NCBI GenBank assembly: GCA_963817375.1
Contig: CAWFOB010000002.1
Location: forward strand, 62,001-126,000
Source: JACVRM01 sp963817375
GTDB lineage: Bacteria; Actinomycetota; Thermoleophilia; Gaiellales; Gaiellaceae
Reading direction: 5' to 3'
DNA length: 64,000 nucleotides
Part shown: positions 51,624-59,640 of the stretch, in pieces
How positions within the stretch are numbered: position 1 is the stretch's first letter
Layout of the letters: the number at the start of each line of letters is the position of its first letter
Translations under genes and position numbers: made by a program
The notes under the pieces: model-generated
Databases searched by the model: none
What the model was told of the DNA's origin: nothing
What the model saw: the letters and a program-made list of their open reading frames with translations, nothing else

Positions 51624-52988
51624 ATGCGTCTCGCCTGGCGGCTCGGCCTGGCGCTCGTGGTGCTGGTCGCCGGCCCGCTCGCGGTTGTCTACTTCTCGGT
51701 CGTGCCCTCGCTCGAGGCGCGGCTCGTCTCCAGCAAGGTGCACCGGGTTCGGCACCAGATCGGCACGATCGCGAACCTGTATCAGAGCGGGCTCGGCACG
51801 ACCGTGACCGCGAAGGACCTGAACGACCAGTACCCGTCGTACCGCGTCACCATCCTCACCCCGGCGGGCCAGCGGCTGAACGTCACGGACGACTCGGCGA
51901 CGATCAGCTCCTCCGACCTGGGCAACGACCCGATCGCGCGCCGGGCCGCGCGGACCGGCCGCATCGAGGCCGGCACGGTGGTCCGGCACCGAACGCATTA
52001 CGCCGAGGCGGCGAAGGTCGTCTCGATCCCCGACCTGCCGGTCGTGCTGATCTCCACGCCGATCCAGGGCGAGCTCGACGACATCCAGCTCGTCAAGCGG
52101 CGCATCCTGCTCGCCGGCGCCGCCGCGCTGCTTGCCGCGCTCGCGCTCGGCTTCACCGCCGCGTCGCTGCACGTACGGCGCATTCGCCGGCTCGAGCGCG
52201 CCGCCGACCGCATCGCGCACGGGGAGTTCGGCGAGCCGGTCGTCGACCGCGGCTCCGACGAGCTGACCGACCTGGCGAACGCGTTCGAGCACATGCGCCG
52301 CCGCCTGGCCGCCCTGGACGACGCGCGGCGCGAGTTCGTGGCCAACGCGTCGCACGAGCTGCGCACCCCGATCTTCGCGCTCGGCGCGGCGCTGGAGCTG
52401 CTCGAGGACGAGGAGCTCGACGCCGAGACCCGTGACGAGTTCCTGGAGACGATGCGCGACCAGGTGGCGCGGCTCACGCGCATGACCGCCGACCTGCTCG
52501 ACCTGACGCGCATGGACGCGGGCCGCATGCCGGTCGAGGCGGAGCCGGTCGACCTGAACGAGGCCGCCGAGGTGCTCGGCCGGGAGTTCGACGCCGCCGC
52601 CCGTGCGGGCGGCCGCACGCTTGCGGTGGAGACGAACGGCGCCGCGACGGCGCTCGCGGACTCCGACCAGGTGCTGCGCATCGGGCGAGCCGTGGTTGAG
52701 AACGCGCTTGTGCACACACCGCCGGGGACAAGCGTTCGCATTGTCACGCGCACAGCCGGCCGCCGCGTCGCTCTCGAGGTGGCCGACGACGGCCCGGGGG
52801 TGCCGGCCGAGCAGGGCGAGCGGATCTTCGAGCGCTTCTACCGCGGCGAGGGCACGCGCGCCTCGGGCAGCGGCCTCGGGCTGGCGATCGCACACGAGCT
52901 CGCGGAGCTCATGCACGGCGAGCTGGAGCTCGACGGGCGGGCGGGCACGCGCGTCACGCTCATGCTTCCGGCCGATCTCGGCCCGTAG
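51624..52988 (+). CDS. sensor histidine kinase
   Basis: A 454-residue membrane sensor kinase. Membrane helices at about 6-26 and 161-183 flank an extracytoplasmic domain. HAMP domain with RRLERAADRIAHGEF; the phosphorylated H244 is in VANASHELRTPI. The ATPase domain has NALVHTPPG (N box), DDGPGVP, ERFYRGEG and GSGLGLAIAHELAELMHG. It is expected to phosphorylate the upstream regulator. ATG 51624 has no ribosome site because a MITE-like element ends immediately before it. Confidence 0.93.
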   Translation: MRLAWRLGLALVVLVAGPLAVVYFSVVPSLEARLVSSKVHRVRHQIGTIANLYQSGLGTTVTAKDLNDQYPSYRVTILTPAGQRLNVTDDSATISSSDLGNDPIARRAARTGRIEAGTVVRHRTHYAEAAKVVSIPDLPVVLISTPIQGELDDIQLVKRRILLAGAAALLAALALGFTAASLHVRRIRRLERAADRIAHGEFGEPVVDRGSDELTDLANAFEHMRRRLAALDDARREFVANASHELRTPIFALGAALELLEDEELDAETRDEFLETMRDQVARLTRMTADLLDLTRMDAGRMPVEAEPVDLNEAAEVLGREFDAAARAGGRTLAVETNGAATALADSDQVLRIGRAVVENALVHTPPGTSVRIVTRTAGRRVALEVADDGPGVPAEQGERIFERFYRGEGTRASGSGLGLAIAHELAELMHGELELDGRAGTRVTLMLPADLGP

Positions 52989-52990
52989 AC

Positions 52991-53006
52991 GTTTTCACGG
53001 GAAAAC
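52991..53006. repeat. 16-bp palindrome GTTTTCACGGGAAAAC
   Basis: A short inverted repeat (GTTTTC, loop ACGG, GAAAAC) between the kinase stop and the htrA GTG. It shares TTTCACG-GAAA with the parS consensus core but agrees at only about 11 of 16 positions overall. It could be a regulator-binding site for htrA or a weak terminator hairpin. Confidence 0.35.
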
Positions 53007-53030
53007 ACCCGGCCGGGATACGCTCGGGCC

Positions 53031-54236
53031 GTGCGCCCGCTGGCCGTGACCGTGATCGCGCTCGCCGCGGCAGTCGTCGGCGGCGCGATCGTGTACATGC
53101 TCGGCGCCACGCGCGACGACAGCGCGAGCACGCGGCCGGCGAAGGTGGTCGTCGGCGAGATCGATTCGTCGGACACCGGCGCCGCCTCCGCGCCGCTTCC
53201 GGCTCGCAGCGGGTTCGACCCCGAGCGCATCTACGCCGCGCGTGCTCCGGGCGTCGTGACGCTCTACACGTATTTCGGCGGCGCGCCGCCTGCCGAGCAC
53301 GCGGCGCAGGGCTCCGGCTTCGTCGTCTCGCCGGACGGCTACATCCTCACGAGCGCCCATGTCATCACGACGGCGGGCCAGGGCACGGGCACGCCGGTGC
53401 ACGGGGCCCGCGACGTCTACGTGGCCTTTGCCGACGGCGACCGGGTCAAGGCGCAGATGATCGGCTGGGATCTCTTCGACGACGTTGGCGTCGTCCGCGT
53501 CGATCCCGGCAACCACGCGCTCCGTCCGATCCCGCTCGCCGACTCGGATGCGCTGCGCGTCGGCGCTCCGGTCGCCGCGATCGGCAGCCCGTTCGGCAAC
53601 CGCGGCTCGCTCAGCGTCGGCGTCGTCTCTGCCGTCGGCCGCTCGATCCCCTCGCTGACCTCGGACTACTACGTCTCCGACGCGATCCAGACCGACGCCC
53701 CGATCACGCACGGCAACTCGGGCGGCCCGCTGCTCGACGCCTCGGGCGACGCGGTCGGCATCAACGCGCAGATCCGCACCGACACCGGCGGCGGCGAGGG
53801 CGTCGGCTTCGCCGTCCCGATCAACGCGGCCAAGCGCTCGCTGCGCCAGCTGATCGCGTCCGGCCGCGTGCGCTACCCGTACGTCGGCATCGAGACCGGC
53901 GACCTCACGCCCACGCTCGCGCGCCACCTCGGCGTCGCGGTGGAGCGCGGCGCGCTCGTGCAGACCGTCTCACCGGACACGCCCGGGGCGGCCGCCGGCC
54001 TGCGTGCCGGCAGCCGAGATGAGTTCTTCAACGGCGTGGAGATCCGCCGCGGCGGCGACGTGCTCACCGCCATCGGCGGCCTGCCGGTGCGGAGCTCGGG
54101 CGACGTGGCCCGCGTCCTGATCGACCACTTCCGCCCCGGGCAGGTGGTCGGCTTCACGATCGTTCGCGACAACCACCGGCAGACCGTGAAGGTCAAGCTG
54201 GCGGTGCGGCCGGCCGTTCCGGATGCGAGCCCGTAG
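53031..54236 (+). CDS. HtrA/DegP-like membrane-anchored serine protease with PDZ domain
   Basis: A 401-residue trypsin-like protease. N-terminal membrane anchor (about 4-25). Catalytic triad: H110 in LTSAHVI, D151 in FDDVGVVRVD and S230 in THGNSGGPLLD. One C-terminal PDZ domain (about 285-390) with YPYVGIETGDLTP and RAGDVLTAIGG-like sequence. It degrades misfolded envelope proteins. Its position after a two-component system is the arrangement seen for mprAB-pepD and CssRS-like stress modules. GTG start. Confidence 0.92.
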   Translation: MRPLAVTVIALAAAVVGGAIVYMLGATRDDSASTRPAKVVVGEIDSSDTGAASAPLPARSGFDPERIYAARAPGVVTLYTYFGGAPPAEHAAQGSGFVVSPDGYILTSAHVITTAGQGTGTPVHGARDVYVAFADGDRVKAQMIGWDLFDDVGVVRVDPGNHALRPIPLADSDALRVGAPVAAIGSPFGNRGSLSVGVVSAVGRSIPSLTSDYYVSDAIQTDAPITHGNSGGPLLDASGDAVGINAQIRTDTGGGEGVGFAVPINAAKRSLRQLIASGRVRYPYVGIETGDLTPTLARHLGVAVERGALVQTVSPDTPGAAAGLRAGSRDEFFNGVEIRRGGDVLTAIGGLPVRSSGDVARVLIDHFRPGQVVGFTIVRDNHRQTVKVKLAVRPAVPDASP

Positions 54237-54248
54237 GCGGAGGGGCAA

Positions 54249-54265
54249 GGGAACCGCAGGTTCCC
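54249..54265 (+). terminator. hairpin 3' of htrA
   Basis: GGGAACC and GGTTCCC form a perfect seven-pair stem with a three-base loop, 12 bases after the htrA stop. It is followed by AAAGAAAG rather than T, so it is not a classical intrinsic terminator; it may protect the mRNA end or cooperate with the adjacent repeat. Confidence 0.4.
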
Positions 54266-54279
54266 AAAGAAAGACGTAC

Positions 54280-54450
54280 TCGGTAGACCACCAACATCCG
54301 CCGCCGAAGCCGGACTTGCTCCGGCGAGAGGCACACTCGCGAGAGGCAAACAAACGCACCACACGATCAGCCGCCGGCTCCTGAAGCGATTGAATCTCGC
54401 CTCCGCAGGCAAGGAGGGGGGACATGGGGGAACCAGGGGTTCCCCCATGA
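54280..54450 (-). repeat. dispersed intergenic repeat, copy B
   Basis: Second copy of the repeat at 47924-48095, in reverse orientation. The 38-base core is at 54295-54332 and the palindromic core at 54426-54446, with 114 bases between their starts as in copy A. Outside the cores similarity drops, with a further partial match (TGGTCT.CCGA) beyond the 38-base core. Relative to the neighbouring genes the orientation is the same as for copy A. With the hairpin at 54249 it accounts for most of the 273-base gap; 54451-54509 shows nothing definite. Confidence 0.8.
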
Positions 54451-54509
54451 TGGTCGAACAAGGAGAAACCTTGCCCGTGACCCCGATGGGATCTGCCTAA
54501 ACTTCCCGA

Positions 54510-54938
54510 ATGCGGCCCGAAGCTTCCGACGCGGCCGAGGCGGTGCGCCTCATCATCCCGGCGAAGGCCGAGTACATCACGCTCGTCCGCCTCGCTCTCA
54601 CCGGGCTGGCGGGGCTGCGCTCGCTTCCCGACGAGACGCTCGGCGATCTCAAGCTCGCCGTGACCGAGGCCGCGTCGAACTCCGTGCGGCACGCCTACGG
54701 GAACGGTGGCGGCACCGTCGAGGTCGTCTACGAGCTCGAGCACGACCGGCTGACCGTCGAGGTGAACGACAACGGGCAGGGTTTCGTCCACGATCGGACT
54801 GCGACCGACCGCGACCAGCTCGATGAGGGCGGGCTCGGCATCGCGATCATCCAGGCGCTCGCGGACGAGTTCGAGGTCGGCTCGCGCCCCGGCGGGACCG
54901 GCTCGCGCCTCCGATTCGTGAAGCTCCTCTCCGAATAG
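54510..54938 (+). CDS. anti-sigma regulatory factor, RsbW-like ATP-binding protein
   Basis: A 142-residue serine kinase-like HATPase of the RsbW/SpoIIAB type, which typically binds a sigma factor or phosphorylates an anti-anti-sigma factor. N box TEAASNSVRHAYG, G1 box DNGQGFV and G2 box GGLGIAIIQALADE are present. No sigma factor or antagonist gene is adjacent. A SD-like motif is not obvious before the ATG. It precedes the trehalose genes by 28 bases, so it may belong to a stress operon. Confidence 0.85.
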   Translation: MRPEASDAAEAVRLIIPAKAEYITLVRLALTGLAGLRSLPDETLGDLKLAVTEAASNSVRHAYGNGGGTVEVVYELEHDRLTVEVNDNGQGFVHDRTATDRDQLDEGGLGIAIIQALADEFEVGSRPGGTGSRLRFVKLLSE

Positions 54939-54966
54939 CCGCCCACTCTCCGCTTCGCCTGCTCAG

Positions 54967-56247
54967 ATGCTCCAACTCGTCAACGTCGGAACGAAGCCGC
55001 TCGCCGACTACGCGACCATCGTGTCGCGCGGGCTCATCGACGAGATCCGCCGGCTGGCCGCCCCGCTTGCGGGCGCGCGTGTCCTCCATCTCTCCGCAAC
55101 CGCGTTCGGCGGCGGCGTCGCCGAGATCAACTACACGCTCGTCCCGCTCATGCGCGACGCCGGGCTCGACGTCGAGTGGCGGATCATCAAGGGCCAGGAC
55201 GAGTTCTTCGACGTGACGAAGCGGATCCACAACGCCCTGCAGGGCAGGCCCGACGGGCTGACCGAGGAGCAGCAGCGCGTCTTCTTCGACTACAACCGCA
55301 TGAACGCCGAGGAGTTCGAGGACGGCTACGACTTCATCATCGTCCACGACCCGCAGCCGGCGGCGATGATCGACTACCTCAAGGACTCGACGGACGCGCG
55401 CTGGATCTGGCGCTGCCACATCGACCTGTCGACGCCGTACCGGCCTGTCCTGGACATGCTCGTGCCGTCGCTCAGGCGCTACGACGCGACCATCTTCCAC
55501 ATCCCGGACTTCGCGCCGCCGATCGACGGGCTCCCGCCGGCGTTCATCTGGCCGCCGGCGATCGACCCGCTCACGCCGAAGAACATCGCCCTCTCGCCGG
55601 AGGACGCCGCGTACATCGTCGACCAGTTCGGCATCGACGTGGAACGGCCTCTGCTCACGCAGGTCTCGCGCTTCGACCCGTGGAAGGACCCGCTCGGCGT
55701 CATCGACGCGTACCGCCAGGTCAAGCAGACGCACCCCGACGTCCAGCTCGCACTCGTGGGCGCGATGGCGCACGACGACCCCGAGGGCTGGGAGTTCTAC
55801 AACCAGACCGTCACGTACGCGGCCGGCGACCCGGACATCTTCATCCTCTCGAACCTCAACAACGTCGGCTCCGTCGAGGTCAACGCCTTCCAGGTGCACT
55901 CGAGCGTCAACATCCAGAAATCGATCCGCGAGGGCTTCGGGCTGACCGTGACCGAGTCGCTCTGGAAGGCCCGCCCCACGGTGGCGGGCCGCGCGGGCGG
56001 AATCGTCACACAGGTCATCGACGGCGAGACCGGCTGGCTGGTCGACTCGGCCGCCGAGTGCGCCGAGGCGTGCCGCGAGGTGCTCGACGATCCGGCGGGC
56101 GCGCGCCAGCGCGGCCTGCGCGGCAAGGAGCTCGTTCGCCGCCGCTTCCTGACCCCGCGCCTGCTGCGCGACTGGCTCGCGCTCTTCAACCGGCTGAACG
56201 GCCGCGACATCGGCGAGACCGAGCTCGTCGTGAACCAGACGGTTTAG
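54967..56247 (+). CDS. TreT-like trehalose glycosyltransferring synthase (GT4)
   Basis: A 426-residue GT-B enzyme similar to trehalose synthase TreT, which joins a nucleotide-diphosphoglucose to glucose. Characteristic sequence: HLSATAFGGGVAEINYTLVP near the start, IVHDPQPAAMIDYL, WRCHIDLSTP, QVSRFDPWKDPLGVIDAYR and the donor-binding VNIQKSIREGFGLTVTESLWK. The gene lies 110 bases before otsA with a MITE-like element between. The exact donor and direction of reaction cannot be read from sequence; glucosylglycerate-type relatives exist. Confidence 0.8.
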   Translation: MLQLVNVGTKPLADYATIVSRGLIDEIRRLAAPLAGARVLHLSATAFGGGVAEINYTLVPLMRDAGLDVEWRIIKGQDEFFDVTKRIHNALQGRPDGLTEEQQRVFFDYNRMNAEEFEDGYDFIIVHDPQPAAMIDYLKDSTDARWIWRCHIDLSTPYRPVLDMLVPSLRRYDATIFHIPDFAPPIDGLPPAFIWPPAIDPLTPKNIALSPEDAAYIVDQFGIDVERPLLTQVSRFDPWKDPLGVIDAYRQVKQTHPDVQLALVGAMAHDDPEGWEFYNQTVTYAAGDPDIFILSNLNNVGSVEVNAFQVHSSVNIQKSIREGFGLTVTESLWKARPTVAGRAGGIVTQVIDGETGWLVDSAAECAEACREVLDDPAGARQRGLRGKELVRRRFLTPRLLRDWLALFNRLNGRDIGETELVVNQTV

Positions 56248-56263
56248 CCGCGCCGGTGACGGT

Positions 56264-56346
56264 TTAAGGGACTTTGGCAAAACGCAGCCTGTGCCCGTGG
56301 GCAGGCGCTGCCCACGGACGAGCGGCATTTCGCCAAAGTCCCCTAA
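56264..56346 (+). mobile_element. MITE-like palindromic element before otsA
   Basis: An 83-base inverted repeat. Left end TTAAGGGACTTTGGCAAAAC (56264-56283, match continuing to 56285) and right end 56325-56346 agree at 19 of 22 positions. The middle is a perfect stem CCGTGGGCAG/CTGCCCACGG (56295-56317). Both ends contain TA. All three mismatches become G-U pairs if the minus strand is transcribed. It has no coding capacity. A direct repeat GACGGTTTA (56238-56246 and 56258-56266) abuts its left side. Confidence 0.7.
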
Positions 56347-56358
56347 GGTGCCGGGGCG

Positions 56359-57840
56359 ATGCCTCCCCGGCGCCGGCTCATCATCGTCTCCAACCGCGGG
56401 CCCGTCAGCTACGCGGTCGGCATCGACGGCCAGGTCCAGGCGCGCCGCGGTGGTGGCGGCCTGGTCACCGCGCTGCGCAGCCTCGTCACCCATCACGACG
56501 TCACCTGGGTCGCCAGCGTGATGAGCGAGGGCGACCGGGTCGTCGCGGAGCGTCACGGCGGCGCCGCCTTCGAGGAGCAGGCCCGGGACGGGTCGACCTT
56601 TCGGCTCCGCCTCGTCTGGCATCCGCTCCAGGCCTACGACTGGTACTACAACGTCGTCGCCAACCCGGTGCTGTGGTTCGCGCAGCACTACCTGTGGGGG
56701 CTGGCCGAGTCGCCGGACTGGGACCAGGGGCTGCACAACGCGTGGGAGAACGGCTACTGCGCCGTCAACCGCACCTTCGCGAATGTGGTCGTGGACGAGC
56801 TGGCGCAGCAGCCGGACGCGACCGTCTTCTTCCACGACTACCACCTGTACGTCGCGCCGCGGCTGGTCCGCCGCGAGGCGCCGGACGCGACCCTCGCCCA
56901 CTTCGTGCACATCCCGTGGCCGCAGCCGGACTACTGGCGCGTCCTGCCCGAGGACATCCGCCGGGCCGTGCACGACGGGATCCTCGCCAACGACGTCGTC
57001 GGCTTCCACACGGCGCGGTGGCGGCTCAACTTCCTCCGTAGCTGCGCGGACATCCTCGGCGCCGAGGTCGACCTCGGCGCGAACGAGACGCGCCACGACG
57101 GCCGCACCACGCGCGTGACCGCGCGCCCGATCTCCGTCGACGTGCAGGAGTTCGACGACCTCGCCCGTAGCGAGGCCGTGTTGTCAGAAGAGAGAACAAT
57201 CGTGGAGCACCGGCCCGAGTTCCTCGTCCTGCGGGTCGACCGCACCGACCCGTCCAAGAACGTCGTCCGGGGGCTGCGCGCCTACGAGCTCTTCCTCGAG
57301 GCTCATCCGGAGCTGCACGGCCGCGTGCAGATGCTCGCCTTTCTCGACCCGTCGCGGCAGGACATCCCGGAGTACGCCGAGTACCTCGCGGCGATCCAGC
57401 GCGCCGCGCGAACCGTGAACGACCGCTTCCAGACCGCCGAGTGGACGCCGCTCGACCTCCAGATCGCCGACAACTTCGCGCAGTCGGTCGCGGCCTACAA
57501 GCAGTACGACGTCCTGCTCGTGAACGCGATCTTCGACGGCATGAACCTGGTCGCGAAGGAGGCGCCGCTCGTGAACGAGCGCGACGGCGTCCTCATCCTG
57601 TCCGAGAACACGGGCGCGCACGAGCAGCTCGGGGAGTGGGCGCTGACCGTGAACCCCTTCGACGTCAGCGCGCAGGCGGAGGCGATCCACGAGGCGCTGT
57701 TCATGCCCGCCGAGGAGCGGCGGCGGCGGCTCGAGGCCATCCGCGGCGCCGTGGTCGAGCACGACATCACTCGCTGGATCGCGGAGCAGCTCGAGGATCT
57801 GGACGAGGCGCTGGCGCCGGCGCTCGAGGTGACCGGATGA
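56359..57840 (+). CDS. otsA: trehalose-6-phosphate synthase
   Basis: A 493-residue GT20 enzyme making trehalose-6-phosphate from UDP-glucose (or GDP-glucose) and glucose-6-phosphate. The family motifs are VSNRGPVSYAV, FFHDYHLYVAPRLVRR, HIPWPQPDYWRVLP, GFHTARW, VDRTDPSKNVVRGLRAYE and the acidic donor loop FDGMNLVAKEAP. No trehalose-6-phosphate phosphatase domain is fused and no otsB is in the window. The ATG follows GGGG and a MITE-like element. The stop overlaps moaC as ATGA. Confidence 0.95.
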   Translation: MPPRRRLIIVSNRGPVSYAVGIDGQVQARRGGGGLVTALRSLVTHHDVTWVASVMSEGDRVVAERHGGAAFEEQARDGSTFRLRLVWHPLQAYDWYYNVVANPVLWFAQHYLWGLAESPDWDQGLHNAWENGYCAVNRTFANVVVDELAQQPDATVFFHDYHLYVAPRLVRREAPDATLAHFVHIPWPQPDYWRVLPEDIRRAVHDGILANDVVGFHTARWRLNFLRSCADILGAEVDLGANETRHDGRTTRVTARPISVDVQEFDDLARSEAVLSEERTIVEHRPEFLVLRVDRTDPSKNVVRGLRAYELFLEAHPELHGRVQMLAFLDPSRQDIPEYAEYLAAIQRAARTVNDRFQTAEWTPLDLQIADNFAQSVAAYKQYDVLLVNAIFDGMNLVAKEAPLVNERDGVLILSENTGAHEQLGEWALTVNPFDVSAQAEAIHEALFMPAEERRRRLEAIRGAVVEHDITRWIAEQLEDLDEALAPALEVTG

Positions 57841-58283
57841 GCGAGCTCTCGCACGTCGACGAGTCCGGCCGGGTGCGCATGGTCGACGTCGGGTCGAAGC
57901 CGGTCTCCCGGCGCCGCGCGGTCGCGCGGGCTTCCGTCCGCATGGCGGCCGCGACCGCCGAGCGCCTGCGTGACCTGCCCAAGGGCGACGCCCTCGCCAC
58001 CGCCGAGCTGGCCGGCGTCATGGCGGCCAAGCGGACGAGTGACCTGATCCCGCTCTGCCACCCGCTGCCGCTGACGAGCATCCAGGTGAGCGCCGCCGTC
58101 GCGGAGGGCGGGGTGGAGATCACCGCGACCGCCGAGGCGACGTGGCACACCGGCGTCGAGATGGAGGCGCTCGTTGCCGCCTCGGTCGCCGCTCTGACCG
58201 TCTACGACATGGCGAAGGCGATCGACAAGGAGATGGTCGTCGACGGCGTGCGCCTGGTGGAGAAGACGAAGGAGCCGGTGTGA
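57837..58283 (+). CDS. moaC: cyclic pyranopterin monophosphate synthase
   Basis: A 148-residue MoaC, which together with MoaA converts GTP to cyclic pyranopterin monophosphate, the first stage of molybdenum cofactor synthesis. Family sequence: FSHVDxxG-like SHVDESGRVRMVDVGSKP, KRTSDLIPLCHPLPLTSI, TGVEMEALVAASVAALTVYDM and AIDKEMVVDGVRLVEKT. ATG overlaps otsA and its stop overlaps mogA. MoaA is not in the window. Coupling of moco genes to otsA is probably incidental. Confidence 0.95.
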   Translation: MSELSHVDESGRVRMVDVGSKPVSRRRAVARASVRMAAATAERLRDLPKGDALATAELAGVMAAKRTSDLIPLCHPLPLTSIQVSAAVAEGGVEITATAEATWHTGVEMEALVAASVAALTVYDMAKAIDKEMVVDGVRLVEKTKEPV

Positions 58284-58759
58284 GAGCCGCGGTGCTGACC
58301 GTGTCGGACGGCGTGGCGGCGGGCGAGCGCGAGGATCGCAGCGGCGACGAGCTCGAGCGCCTACTGGTCGCAGGGGGCTACGACGTCGAGCGCCGGGTCG
58401 TCCCGGACGAGCGCGAGATGATCGCGGAGGCCGTCGCCGAGCTGGCCGACGGCGCCGCGCTCGTGCTGACCACCGGCGGCACGGGGCTCGGGCCGCGCGA
58501 CGTCACGCCCGAGGCCACGCTCGAGGTCGTCGACCGCATCGCGCCGGGTATCGCCGAGGCATTGCGCGCGGATTCGATCGCGAAGACGCCGCACGGGCTG
58601 CTCTCGCGCGGCGTCGCAGGCGTGCGCGGGTCGGCGCTCGTCGTCAACCTGCCGGGCTCGCCGGGCGGGTGCAGGGACGGCTACGCGGTGCTGCGCCCGG
58701 CGCTCGAGCATGCCCTCTCGCTGCTCGCCGGCGAGGGCACGGCGCACCGCCAGACGTAG
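58280..58759 (+). CDS. molybdopterin adenylyltransferase-like MogA/MoaB
   Basis: A 159-residue MogA/MoaB-type protein that adenylylates molybdopterin. Conserved sequence: VLTVSDGVAAGEREDRSG, LVLTTGGTGLGPRDVTPEAT and VVNLPGSPGGCRDGYAVL. MogA and MoaB cannot be separated by sequence alone; actinobacteria often annotate these as MogA or MoaB2. GTG start overlapping the moaC stop. It ends 11 bases before the prenyltransferase gene. Confidence 0.9.
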   Translation: MRAAVLTVSDGVAAGEREDRSGDELERLLVAGGYDVERRVVPDEREMIAEAVAELADGAALVLTTGGTGLGPRDVTPEATLEVVDRIAPGIAEALRADSIAKTPHGLLSRGVAGVRGSALVVNLPGSPGGCRDGYAVLRPALEHALSLLAGEGTAHRQT

Positions 58760-58770
58760 GATCGGCTGCG

Positions 58771-59640
58771 ATGGCCCTGGTCGCGGCGGCGCCGCCGCTT
58801 CCCGTCCGCTTCGCGCGGCTCGTCAAGATCGAGCACACGGTCTTCGCGTTGCCGTTCGCGTACGTCGGCGCGCTGCTTGCCCTCGACGCCGTCCCGTCGG
58901 CGTCGCAGCTCGGGTGGATCACGGTGGCGATGGTCGGCGCCCGCTCGCTGGCGATGGCGCTCAACCGGCTGATCGACCGCTCGATCGACGCGCGCAACCC
59001 GCGCACGGCCTCGCGCGAGCTGCCCTCCGGCGCGCTCTCGGTGGCGCAGGTGCTGGCGTTCTGCGCCGTCTCGCTGGCCGTGTTCCTCGTCGCGGTCTGG
59101 CAGCTCGACCCGATCGTTCGCTGGCTGTGGCCGATCCCCGTCGCCGGCTTCGTCATCTACCCGTACCTGAAGCGGGTCACCTGGCTCGCGCACCTCTGGC
59201 TGGGCGCGGTCGACGGTCTCGCCGCGGTCGGCGGCTGGGTCGCCGTGACCGGGCACCTGCCATGGGAGTCGTGGGTGCTGGGCGCTGCGGTCGGGTGCTG
59301 GATCGCCGGCTTCGACCTCTTCTACTCGCTGTTCGACCTGGACGTCGACCGCGGGCAGGGCCTGCATTCCTGGGCCGTCCGCTGGGGCGTCGACGGGGTC
59401 TTCCGCGGGGCGCGCGTGCTCCACGTGCTGACCGTGCTGCTGCTCGCGGCCGTCGGGCTCGGTCTGAGCGCGGGGGTCTTCTACTGGCTCGGCGTCCTCG
59501 CCGTGGCCGCGCTGCTCGTCTACGAGCACTCGCTGATCCGGCCGGGCGACCTGCGCCGCCTCGACGCGGCGTTCTTCACCGTCAACGGCGTGATCAGCGT
59601 CGTCTTCCTCGGCTTCGTCCTGCTGGACGTGGTCGTGTGA
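58771..59640 (+). CDS. UbiA-family prenyltransferase, probably quinone biosynthesis
   Basis: A 289-residue membrane prenyltransferase with about nine helices. Both aspartate-rich Mg-binding motifs are present: NRLIDRSIDARNPRT and DLDVDRGQGLHS. The first resembles 4-hydroxybenzoate-type UbiA and the MqnP enzyme of the futalosine menaquinone route, rather than MenA. The neighbours (ccm and hem genes) point to respiration. ATG 58771. The stop overlaps the ccmA GTG. Confidence 0.85.
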   Translation: MALVAAAPPLPVRFARLVKIEHTVFALPFAYVGALLALDAVPSASQLGWITVAMVGARSLAMALNRLIDRSIDARNPRTASRELPSGALSVAQVLAFCAVSLAVFLVAVWQLDPIVRWLWPIPVAGFVIYPYLKRVTWLAHLWLGAVDGLAAVGGWVAVTGHLPWESWVLGAAVGCWIAGFDLFYSLFDLDVDRGQGLHSWAVRWGVDGVFRGARVLHVLTVLLLAAVGLGLSAGVFYWLGVLAVAALLVYEHSLIRPGDLRRLDAAFFTVNGVISVVFLGFVLLDVVV

